Positions 1 to 5,398 of a stretch of 7,030 bases of DNA are shown here, in pieces. Origin of the DNA: Bacteroidota bacterium (GTDB lineage Bacteria; Bacteroidota; Ignavibacteria; Ignavibacteriales; Melioribacteraceae); assembly GCA_023381535.1 (NCBI GenBank), contig JAMCSN010000212.1:1-7030 (forward strand), read 5' to 3'. The position numbers and the translations under genes were made by a program. The notes beneath the pieces are model-generated. The model was not told where the DNA came from, did no database searches, and was given only the letters and a program-made list of their open reading frames with translations. The stretch's first letter is position 1; each line of letters begins with the position of its first letter.

Positions 1-911
1 CGGCGCTCAAGGATAAAAAGATAGAATACTACTCGCAAACCCCAAGCAACATTAGTTTGAGCAGAAAGCTTGAAGGACCGCTCAACAAAGTTCTTATCGA
101 TATTTATTTCGGAAATAAATCTTTAACACCGGAAGAATTGGATTTTGCAAGAAAGGGAATTGATGTTACCGGATTTAAAGTTTCTAAAGAAGAGAATATC
201 AGAGAAGAAGGATATGGTTCGCTTATTCTTTCTTATGTATTCACCTTTTTGCTTTACATTAGTCTTTTACTAACGGGTCAGTTGATGCTGCAATCCGTCA
301 TCGAGGAAAAGAGCAGCAAAATTGTTGAAGTGATTTTGTCTTCCGTAAGTCCGCGCGAATTGATGACGGGAAAAATTATCGGCTCGGCGCTTACAGCGTT
401 AATCCAAATGTCAATCTGGCTGGCGGCAATTATTACAGTTACCTCTTCTGCAATTTACGCTTTGCCTCCGGAGGTAATGGTAAGCATCACAACAACGCAG
501 GTTGTTTTCTTGATGGTCAATTTTGCAGTTGGACTTGTGCTGTTCTTAAGTTTGTTTGGAATGATGGGTGCGATTTTTGATAACCCGCAAGATGCACAAT
601 CCGGAATGTGGCCGGTGATGCTGCTTATAATCATTCCGTTCCTAGTTGCCATGTCGATGATGCAAAACCCCAATAGTCCAATAGCGAATGCGGCGGCTCT
701 GATACCATTTACTTCCGTTATGGTTATGCCGGTTAAGATGACGCTTGTTGAAGTTCCGGTTTGGCAATTGTTTGCTTGCGTGGTGCTGAATATTGCCGCA
801 ATATTTTTGGTCTTTCCAATCGCGGGAAAAATTTATCGCGTTGGAATTTTACGCACCGGCAAAAAACCAAAGTGGTCCGAAGTTGTGAAGTGGTTAAAGT
901 ATAAGTATTAA
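1..911 (+). CDS. ABC-2 type transporter permease (NatB-like), N-terminus outside window
   Basis: This is the membrane subunit of an ABC exporter of the ABC2_membrane_3 / NatB type; the substrate cannot be told from sequence. The frame is open to the left edge (first full codon at 3), so the gene starts upstream and about 302 residues are visible. The TTG at 57 is an internal Leu codon, not a start. Numbering from that Leu, the hallmark follows the first visible membrane segment (about 55-78): QSVIEEKSSKIVEVILSS then SPRELMTGKIIG (about 79-108), the family's conserved cytoplasmic loop. Further hydrophobic segments lie near 110-135, 148-172, 183-200 and 238-258, with the family-like IFDNPQDAQ (about 173-181) between two of them. 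The C-terminus is basic (KKPKWSEVVKWLKYKY). The missing part should hold the first membrane helix and most of the extracytoplasmic domain. The ATPase partner is presumably upstream. Family call is firm; Na+ export specifically is not supported. Confidence 0.9.
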   Translation, partial: ALKDKKIEYYSQTPSNISLSRKLEGPLNKVLIDIYFGNKSLTPEELDFARKGIDVTGFKVSKEENIREEGYGSLILSYVFTFLLYISLLLTGQLMLQSVIEEKSSKIVEVILSSVSPRELMTGKIIGSALTALIQMSIWLAAIITVTSSAIYALPPEVMVSITTTQVVFLMVNFAVGLVLFLSLFGMMGAIFDNPQDAQSGMWPVMLLIIIPFLVAMSMMQNPNSPIANAAALIPFTSVMVMPVKMTLVEVPVWQLFACVVLNIAAIFLVFPIAGKIYRVGILRTGKKPKWSEVVKWLKYKY

Positions 912-923
912 TAAAGGAAAGTG

Positions 924-949
924 TAGAGACGTTCCGCGGAACGTCTCTA
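924..949. repeat. Perfect 26-bp palindrome, REP-like element
   Basis: The left arm TAGAGACGTTCCG is followed directly by its exact reverse complement, centred on a CCGCGG. It lies 12 nt after the permease stop and ends 7 nt before the ATG of the next gene. There is no T tract after it, so it is not a standard intrinsic terminator. The GTAGAGACGTT start resembles dispersed palindromes I recall from Bacteroidota and cyanobacterial genomes; that recollection is not a search result. Confidence 0.75.
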
Positions 950-956
950 TATTAAA

Positions 957-1277
957 ATGAACGAAAAAGAATTATATCCTTCCCTTGTTGAAAAACTCTA
1001 CAAAGACTTTTCTCTTGCAAAAGATTCGCTACCGGCTGTAACCGATTTGCCCATGATTCGCGAGCACCTCATCGCTAAAGTTTCGGAACTGATGTCGAGA
1101 GATTACGAACGGTTCATCACTAATTTGTACAGAATTGATGTGAGCGAATCCAAGGTAAGAGAAATTTTGCACAGCAAAGACAGAACTACAATCCCGGAAA
1201 AACTTGCCGATCTCATTATAGAACGCCAGCTTTTGAGAATTAAAACCCAGATACTTTACCGAGAAGGGAAGTTGTAA
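957..1277 (+). CDS. Conserved hypothetical protein, LYRIDVSE-type, 106 aa
   Basis: A small, soluble, probably all-helical protein with no signal peptide, membrane segment or catalytic motif that I can see. The central LYRIDVSESKVREIL (about residues 57-71) and the C-terminal KLADLIIERQLLRIKTQ (about 82-98) resemble a small uncharacterised family I remember from Bacteroidota, where a similar 'YRID.SE' core and 'ADLIIERQ' tail occur. That is memory, not a search. The start is the first ATG in frame and gives a sensible N-terminus (MNEKELYPSLVEKLYKDF); the next Met is at residue 34. There is no Shine-Dalgarno sequence; the palindrome at 924-949 sits where one would be, so a folded transcript could limit initiation. 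It follows the permease by 45 nt, which may mean co-transcription. Function unknown. Coding is supported by the charged helical composition and by the family-like motifs. Confidence 0.75.
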   Translation: MNEKELYPSLVEKLYKDFSLAKDSLPAVTDLPMIREHLIAKVSELMSRDYERFITNLYRIDVSESKVREILHSKDRTTIPEKLADLIIERQLLRIKTQILYREGKL

Positions 1278-1300
1278 ACTTCTTCTTTTAATGAAAAGCA

Positions 1301-1324
1301 TTTCTAATTATCTTTGATTAGAAA
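1301..1324. promoter_or_regulatory. Candidate promoter -7 element inside an 8-bp inverted repeat, upstream of YitT gene
   Basis: TATCTTTG at 1309-1316 matches the Bacteroidota -7 consensus TAnnTTTG exactly. It is framed by perfect inverted arms, TTTCTAAT at 1301-1308 and ATTAGAAA at 1317-1324. No clear TTG lies at the expected -33 distance; the area is T-rich (TCTTCTTTTA, 1281-1290). A start around 1323 would leave a leader of about 25 nt before the ATG at 1349. The symmetric arms could be an operator covering the promoter, or a chance AT-rich repeat. Confidence 0.45.
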
Positions 1325-1348
1325 CTTTCAAAACAACTTAACGGCGGT

Positions 1349-2284
1349 ATGGTAAAATCCTTCATGAAAAAATATCCGGTGATCGATTATTTTGCCATAG
1401 CAGTTGGTTCGGCGCTAATGTCAATTGGTATCGGTGTGTTTTTAGTTGATGCGCGCGTTGTTCCCGGAGGCGTAAGCGGACTTGCTATGGCGCTGTATTA
1501 TTTATCAGGCAACAAAATTCCAATCGGAATTCTTATTTGGGTATTAAACATTCCACTTTTCATTTGGGGATTAAAGGAACTCGGCAAAAAATTCGGTTTG
1601 CGAACATTCGTCGGCTTCTCGCTCAATTCATTCTTTATAGATTTTTTTAGAGGGGACATTCCCGGATTTTCTTGGATTAGACTACAAGATTCTCAAACAG
1701 TAAGGGAGTTATATCAGAAAGATTTTTTGTTTCTGATATTGATTGGCGCGGTACTGCTTGGAATCGGTCTCGGAATAATTTTTAAGTTCAAGGGCACAAC
1801 TGCCGGTTCAGATATAATTGCGTCCATTCTGCACAAAAGATTCGGTTTCAAACCGGGGCAATCAATAATGGTTGTTGATTTCGTCGTAATCGCTTTCGCG
1901 GGATTTATTATAGATGTAAAAAATCTTTCGCCGGATCGCCCGGCGCTAGTGCTTACGTTCTACGCTATTTTTCTTTTGTTCATTTCTTCGCGTCTAATTG
2001 ATATTCTAATAGATGGATTTGACTACGCTCGTGCGGCGTATATCATTTCAGATAAGTTCGATGAAATCTCGGAAGCGATATTAAAAAACCTTGGTCGCGG
2101 CGTTACAGCAGTAAACACACGCGGCGTTTACCTGAACGTTCAGCGCGAAATGCTGCTAACCGTTGTTCCTCTTCGCGAAGTAACAAAACTTGTCGATGTT
2201 GTTAAAGAAGTTGATCCGACGGCATTTGTAATAATTTACAACGTTCACGAAGTCCTTGGCGAAGGATTTAGGCGGCGCATTTAA
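1349..2284 (+). CDS. YitT family membrane protein (DUF161 repeats plus C-terminal DUF2179)
   Basis: An integral inner-membrane protein of the YitT/YebE-like family; the family's transport or sensing role is not established. At 311 residues it is somewhat longer than typical Bacillus members, partly because of a polar insert at about 101-125. Hydrophobic segments lie near 12-34, 57-75, 87-100, 126-146, 172-189 and 198-216. The repeated family signatures are visible: VPGGVSGLA at 38-46 and its second-half counterpart GTTAGSDIIA at 149-158. The C-terminal DUF2179 domain covers about 226-305 and carries YIISDKFDEISEAIL, GRGVTAV, and PLREVTKLVDVVKEVDPTAFV. This is a small soluble domain found on many YitT proteins and thought to sense or bind a ligand. 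The ATG at 1349 was chosen because it is preceded by the candidate promoter region; Met6 (1364) is an alternative. No good ribosome binding site precedes either. A palindrome follows 4 nt after the stop. Confidence 0.93.
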   Translation: MVKSFMKKYPVIDYFAIAVGSALMSIGIGVFLVDARVVPGGVSGLAMALYYLSGNKIPIGILIWVLNIPLFIWGLKELGKKFGLRTFVGFSLNSFFIDFFRGDIPGFSWIRLQDSQTVRELYQKDFLFLILIGAVLLGIGLGIIFKFKGTTAGSDIIASILHKRFGFKPGQSIMVVDFVVIAFAGFIIDVKNLSPDRPALVLTFYAIFLLFISSRLIDILIDGFDYARAAYIISDKFDEISEAILKNLGRGVTAVNTRGVYLNVQREMLLTVVPLREVTKLVDVVKEVDPTAFVIIYNVHEVLGEGFRRRI

Positions 2285-2288
2285 TTTG

Positions 2289-2317
2289 TGTAGGGGCTTG
2301 ACATGTCGAGCCCCACA
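2289..2317. repeat. Near-perfect palindrome, REP-like element between YitT and methyltransferase genes
   Basis: GGGGCT (2293-2298) pairs with AGCCCC (2309-2314) around a GACATGTC core. One T/G position departs from DNA symmetry but would still pair as U-G in RNA. Outer TGT (2289-2291) and ACA (2315-2317) extend the stem past one bulged A. No T tract follows, so an intrinsic terminator is not indicated. Its left edge GTGTAGGGGC resembles GTGTAGAGAC at the edge of the 924-949 palindrome. Confidence 0.65.
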
Positions 2318-2343
2318 TAACGAATTTAAATTAAGAGCCCATA

Positions 2344-3342
2344 ATGAACACTCCAAACGAATATTTTAAGCCGGAAGAAATCCGGGCGCTCGCAAATTCA
2401 TTTCAACAGAGTAGAATATTATTAACCGCTATTGAACTGGATTTATTTTCGTTGCTTGATAAAAAAGTTCTCAGTTCATCCAACGTTGCTGAAAAAATTA
2501 AAACTGACGCGCGCGCAACCGACAGACTTATGAATGCGCTCGTCGCTCTGGGATTTCTCCGAAAAGTTCACGGCAAGTTTTACAACGCGGAAAACGCTTC
2601 TCAGTTTTTAGTTAAAGGTAAACCGGAATTTATGGGCGGACTCTTCCATTCGCTTGGTTTATGGCAAACGTGGAGTACATTAACCGACGCGGTGAAAAAG
2701 GGGAAATCGGTTGCCGAACGTAAACCTTCGCCATCGGGAATTGATTGGCAGGAAGCGTTTATTGCTGCAATGCATTACCGCGGAGTTAAAGAAGCAAAAA
2801 TTTTAGCGATGATGCTCGATCTCTCAAGAGCAAAAAAAATGCTTGACGTCGGCGGCGGGTCGGGTACATTTGCGATGGAGTTCGTCAAACAAAATTCTCA
2901 GATGACCGCAACCGTTTTTGATCTTCCGGATATTATTCCTATAACCAAAAAATATGTTGAGCAGGAAAACTTAACCCACAAAGTAAATTTTCTTAGCGGA
3001 GATTATTTGGAAGACGATTTCGGAAAAGGTTACGACTTGATTTTTCTTTCGGCAATTGTTCACATCAATAGTTACGATGAGAACACACGGCTAATTAAAA
3101 AATGTTACGATGCATTGAATAGCGGCGGACAAATCATAATCAAAGATTGGGTAATGAATGACGACCGTACCGAACCCGCTGGCGGCGCTTTCTTTGCATT
3201 GAACATGCTTGTCGGAACACGGAGCGGCGATACCTATACCGAAAAAGAAATGAAAGAGTGGCTGGAAAAAACCGGTGTCAAAAAAATTGAAAGAAAAAAT
3301 ACCAGCTACGGATTCTCTCTAATAATCGGCTATAAAGAGTAA
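2344..3342 (+). CDS. SAM-dependent O-methyltransferase, CrtF/COMT-like (Methyltransf_2)
   Basis: A 332-residue cytosolic class I methyltransferase that most likely methylates a hydroxyl group on a small or lipophilic substrate, by analogy with hydroxyneurosporene and caffeate-type O-methyltransferases; the real substrate is unknown. The N-terminal part (about 10-85) is the winged-helix dimerisation domain of this family (LANSFQQSRILLTAIELDLF, then ATDRLMNALVALGFL). The SAM site begins with LDVGGGSG at 167-174, continues with the acidic VFDLPDI (191-197) and GDYLEDDF (219-226), then DLIFLSAIVHINSYDEN (231-247). In this last motif His240 occupies the place of the catalytic base of plant COMTs. 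GGQIIIKDWV (261-270) is the post-IV strand. Length is normal for the family and no key motif is missing. ATG at 2344 is the first in frame; there is no strong ribosome binding site. It lies 59 nt after the YitT gene with a palindrome between them, and 223 nt before a radical SAM gene. Confidence 0.88.
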   Translation: MNTPNEYFKPEEIRALANSFQQSRILLTAIELDLFSLLDKKVLSSSNVAEKIKTDARATDRLMNALVALGFLRKVHGKFYNAENASQFLVKGKPEFMGGLFHSLGLWQTWSTLTDAVKKGKSVAERKPSPSGIDWQEAFIAAMHYRGVKEAKILAMMLDLSRAKKMLDVGGGSGTFAMEFVKQNSQMTATVFDLPDIIPITKKYVEQENLTHKVNFLSGDYLEDDFGKGYDLIFLSAIVHINSYDENTRLIKKCYDALNSGGQIIIKDWVMNDDRTEPAGGAFFALNMLVGTRSGDTYTEKEMKEWLEKTGVKKIERKNTSYGFSLIIGYKE

Positions 3343-3360
3343 GTCTTTCATCCTGTCCGC

Positions 3361-3378
3361 CGTTTTTCTTCAAAAACG
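3361..3378 (+). other. Small 7-bp hairpin after the methyltransferase gene
   Basis: CGTTTTT (3361-3367) and AAAAACG (3372-3378) pair perfectly around a CTTC loop, 18 nt after the methyltransferase stop codon. The stem is weak (five A-T pairs) and no T run follows, so it may only mark the 3' end of the transcript. Confidence 0.3.
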
Positions 3379-3443
3379 AGCACTCTGTTTATAATATTAA
3401 CCAGGTGAGAAGAAATCACTTTTATTTACTTTTTTCTTTTTTG

Positions 3444-3451
3444 TACATTTG
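3444..3451 (+). promoter_or_regulatory. Candidate Bacteroidota-type promoter (TACATTTG) for the radical SAM gene
   Basis: TACATTTG fits TAnnTTTG exactly and sits in the context TTTTTTGTACATTTGCAC, which is typical of such promoters. No TTG is seen at -33, only a T-rich tract (3418-3442). The predicted start near 3458 would give a leader of roughly 108 nt before the ATG at 3566. The leader contains a 5-bp hairpin CGACT-TAC-AGTCG (3480-3492) followed by an A/T-rich run ending in seven T (3502-3508). Confidence 0.5.
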
Positions 3452-3565
3452 CACAAGTTTTAAGTCCCTTGCGTACTCTCGACTTACAGTCGTTATATAA
3501 ATTTTTTTACTGCGCACCATCTTCAAATAGTGTTTTGGAAAAAATAAAACAGACGGGGACTAACT

Positions 3566-4507
3566 ATGTCGAATCAAGTAATCAATCATTTGGACCTTTA
3601 CCGCCTTCCGTGGACTCTTGCCGATAACGCAATCTCCTGGCTAGAACCGACTTCCATGTGCAACCTTTCATGTGACGGATGCTACCGCGAAAATCAGAAA
3701 GACTCGCACAAATCATTTGAAACGGTAAAGCATGAACTGGACATATTTCAGCAGAAAAGAAATTCTGACTGCATTTCAATTGCTGGCGGCGATCCGCTTC
3801 TTCATCCGCAAATAGTTGATATAGTAAAAGACATCAAACGCCGCGGATTGAAACCGATCATTAACACAAACGGTTTTGCTCTCAAAGAAGATTTGCTTTT
3901 GGAATTAAAGAATGCCGGCGTTTACGGATTTACATTTCATATCGATAGCAAGCAAGGGCGCGGCGGTGATTGGAAAGGTAAAAATGAATTGGAGTTAAAC
4001 GAACTCCGCTACAAATATGCTCGTATGCTTGCCGATGCCGGCGGAATTGCCTGCTCGTTCAACTCGACGGTTTATGAAGACACACTTCAGTATGTTCCTG
4101 GAATGATTGATTGGGCGCACAAAAATATTGATATCGTTCACACTATGGTTTTCATCGCGTTCCGTTATGTTGTGCCAACAATGCCGTTCGATTGGTACGC
4201 CGGAGGACAAAAAATAGACTGGCAGACAATCGCTTATCACACAGACAAGAACAGAAAGGTTGATATTCTTTCTACCGACGTGCTTCAAAAAGTACGTGAA
4301 CAATTTCCGGAGTTCACTCCAGCAGCTTATTTGAATGGCACAGAAAAAGTTGATTCATTCAAATGGCTTCTTACAGAACGCGTTGGAACGAAAAATAAAA
4401 TTTACGGCTACCTTGGTCCCAAGTTTCTTGAATTGATTATGAGTACGCATCATTTCGTAAAAGGCAAATATCTTTCTTATGCTTCGCCGGCAACAAAAGA
4501 GCAATGA
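3566..4507 (+). CDS. Radical SAM enzyme, core domain; frame interrupted by TGA at 4505-4507
   Basis: A radical SAM protein that uses a [4Fe-4S] cluster to cleave S-adenosylmethionine; its substrate is unknown. The cluster ligands are in CNLSCDGCY (Cys32, Cys36, Cys39), the canonical CX3CX2C. GGDPLLHP (74-81) is the SAM-binding GGE-type motif, followed by NTNGF (100-104) and FHID (124-127), which mark later barrel strands. The barrel spans about 20-210. The remainder (211-313) is a polar extension with WLLTERVGTKNKIYGYLG and a helix ending SYASPATKEQ. At residue 314 the codon is TGA, yet the same frame runs on for 90 codons with a second cysteine cluster (next entry). I read this as one enzyme of about 403 residues broken by a stop. 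Whether this fragment is functional alone is unclear: the core site is intact. ATG 3566 is the first in frame; ACGGGGAC just upstream may serve as a weak ribosome binding site. The methyltransferase lies upstream on the same strand. Confidence 0.85.
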   Translation: MSNQVINHLDLYRLPWTLADNAISWLEPTSMCNLSCDGCYRENQKDSHKSFETVKHELDIFQQKRNSDCISIAGGDPLLHPQIVDIVKDIKRRGLKPIINTNGFALKEDLLLELKNAGVYGFTFHIDSKQGRGGDWKGKNELELNELRYKYARMLADAGGIACSFNSTVYEDTLQYVPGMIDWAHKNIDIVHTMVFIAFRYVVPTMPFDWYAGGQKIDWQTIAYHTDKNRKVDILSTDVLQKVREQFPEFTPAAYLNGTEKVDSFKWLLTERVGTKNKIYGYLGPKFLELIMSTHHFVKGKYLSYASPATKEQ

Positions 4508-4529
4508 AAATCAACAATGCTTTTGCTCT
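4498..4529 (+). other. In-frame TGA and restart ATG in the loop of a 7-bp inverted repeat
   Basis: AGAGCAA (4498-4504), directly before the TGA, can pair with TTGCTCT (4523-4529). The 18-nt loop starts with the stop codon (4505-4507) and also holds the next in-frame ATG (4517-4519). This could affect readthrough or reinitiation, but a 7-bp repeat can arise by chance, especially since both arms are coding sequence. Confidence 0.35.
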
Positions 4530-4777
4530 GGCCGTTCGATAAAAAAATTCGGAAGGCTCTTGGCAGAATGATGAAAAGTCCTTTTAGAATTTTTAAGAAA
4601 GCTCATCTGCAGACAATCATGTTTATTCAGCCGGTGGATTTTATGCCGGACGGAAGACAGAGCATGTGCGACGGATGTCCTGACATAACAGTTCACAACG
4701 ATGAATTGGTGTGGTCGTGCCGTCTTGAAGAGGTTACGAGCTTCGGCGGATTTTTAAGATCGGTTCCGAAAAAATAG
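4517..4777 (+). CDS. C-terminal cysteine-cluster segment of the same radical SAM protein
   Basis: 86 residues in the same frame as the preceding radical SAM gene, separated from it only by the TGA and three sense codons. The first part (1-33) is basic and amphipathic (WPFDKKIRKALGRMMKSPF). The second has FIQPVDFMPDGRQSMCDGCP, then VWSCRLEE; Cys51, Cys54 and Cys68 (CX2CX13C) look like ligands for an auxiliary iron-sulfur cluster, as many radical SAM enzymes carry near their C-terminus. I recall similar 'DGRQ.MCDGCPD...LVWSCRLEE' endings on full-length radical SAM proteins, but cannot confirm this here. The ATG at 4517 is only the first possible restart; no ribosome binding site precedes it (AAATCAACA). 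It could be a separate small subunit made by reinitiation, the readthrough tail of one protein, or the remnant of a gene with a fresh nonsense mutation. The retained cysteines and sensible composition argue against old decay. Confidence 0.65.
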   Translation: MLLLWPFDKKIRKALGRMMKSPFRIFKKAHLQTIMFIQPVDFMPDGRQSMCDGCPDITVHNDELVWSCRLEEVTSFGGFLRSVPKK

Positions 4778-4830
4778 TTTAGTACGCTTGCTCTTGATTG
4801 TTTTGAATTTCGAATTTTGGATTTTGTGTT

Positions 4831-5391
4831 TCACAAATAGTATCTCATGATCGGTCTTGGATTCGAACGGCGGGCTGCTTCAACAAATCCCGCTTTGATA
4901 AATGCTGATGGAATTCCCCGCCATGCGAATGCATCCGGCATTTTTTCAGTATAGGGGACGGTAGGATAACCCTCTAGGATTTTCACCTTCCGTTTTTTAC
5001 AGTAATCAACAACACCCTTCAATATTTCCGTTGATAGACCTTGTCTTCGAAAATTTTTGCTTACGAAGAAACACGGTATAGACCAAACAGGCTCGTTGTC
5101 GATTCTCGCAAGTACTTTTGATTTTTCCATGCGGATATATTTTTCTCTTGGTGCAAATGCGCACCAAGCAGCGGGCTCTTTTCCAACATAACCAATTAAA
5201 CCAATCTGTTCTTTTTTCTTAACCAAAATTTTCATTGCTCTTTTGTTGCCGGCGCCCTTTTTCTTTTCGAAATCTTTTCTGCTGAGACGGGGCCACATAC
5301 ACCAGCATCCGCCGCACGCGCCTCGCTCGCCGAATAAAGTTTCAAAATCATCCCATGTTTTTTGTGTGAGCGGTTTGAAGGTGATTTTCAT
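4831..5391 (-). CDS. GNAT-family N-acetyltransferase with Cys-rich N-terminal motif
   Basis: A 186-residue soluble protein of the GCN5-related acetyltransferase superfamily, expected to move an acetyl group from acetyl-CoA to an amine; the acceptor is unknown. The acetyl-CoA pyrophosphate loop is FFVSKNFRRQGLSTEIL (about 108-124), with RRQGLS matching the R/Q-x-x-G-x-G/A pattern except that the last position is Ser. The preceding strand is PVWSIPCFFV and the following helix is KGVVDYCKK. A C-terminal AFIKAGFVEAARR (about 163-175) is the usual GNAT motif-B helix and strand. Near the N-terminus lies GERGACGGCWCMWPR (21-35) with three cysteines (26, 29, 31). I recall this as a feature of one GNAT subfamily; it could bind a metal. 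The gene starts 7 nt after the stop of the sensor kinase on the same strand, so it is likely co-transcribed with it. The upstream bases (AATTAAACAACAA) contain no Shine-Dalgarno sequence. It converges with the radical SAM fragment, 53 nt apart. Confidence 0.85.
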   Translation of the reverse strand: MKITFKPLTQKTWDDFETLFGERGACGGCWCMWPRLSRKDFEKKKGAGNKRAMKILVKKKEQIGLIGYVGKEPAAWCAFAPREKYIRMEKSKVLARIDNEPVWSIPCFFVSKNFRRQGLSTEILKGVVDYCKKRKVKILEGYPTVPYTEKMPDAFAWRGIPSAFIKAGFVEAARRSNPRPIMRYYL

Positions 5392-5398
5392 TTGTTGT

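Noticed and set aside
57..59. TTG as start codon of the permease
   Set aside because: The frame is open upstream to the window edge (visible residues ALKDKKIEYYSQTPSNIS), so the TTG is an internal Leu codon.
455..673. Open frames antisense to the permease and similar ones opposite the YitT, radical SAM and kinase genes
   Set aside because: They are shadows of well-supported genes on the other strand, with no recognisable domains and atypical composition.
3390..3395. TATAAT as a sigma-70 -10 box
   Set aside because: There is no fitting -35 (TTCTTC-like sequence at the right distance), and the downstream TACATTTG fits the suspected lineage better.
4505..4507. TGA as selenocysteine
   Set aside because: I see no convincing SECIS-like hairpin just downstream of the TGA, and the position is in a linker, not at a cysteine-like site.
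4504..4542. ATG overlapping the TGA (ATGA), a possible coupled start
   Set aside because: That frame stops after 12 codons (TAA at 4540) and is not the frame of the cysteine-rich tail.
4823..4837. TTTGTG / CACAAA hairpin between the convergent genes as a terminator
   Set aside because: Six weak base pairs with a 3-nt loop, overlapping the GNAT stop codon, and no proper T tract on either side.
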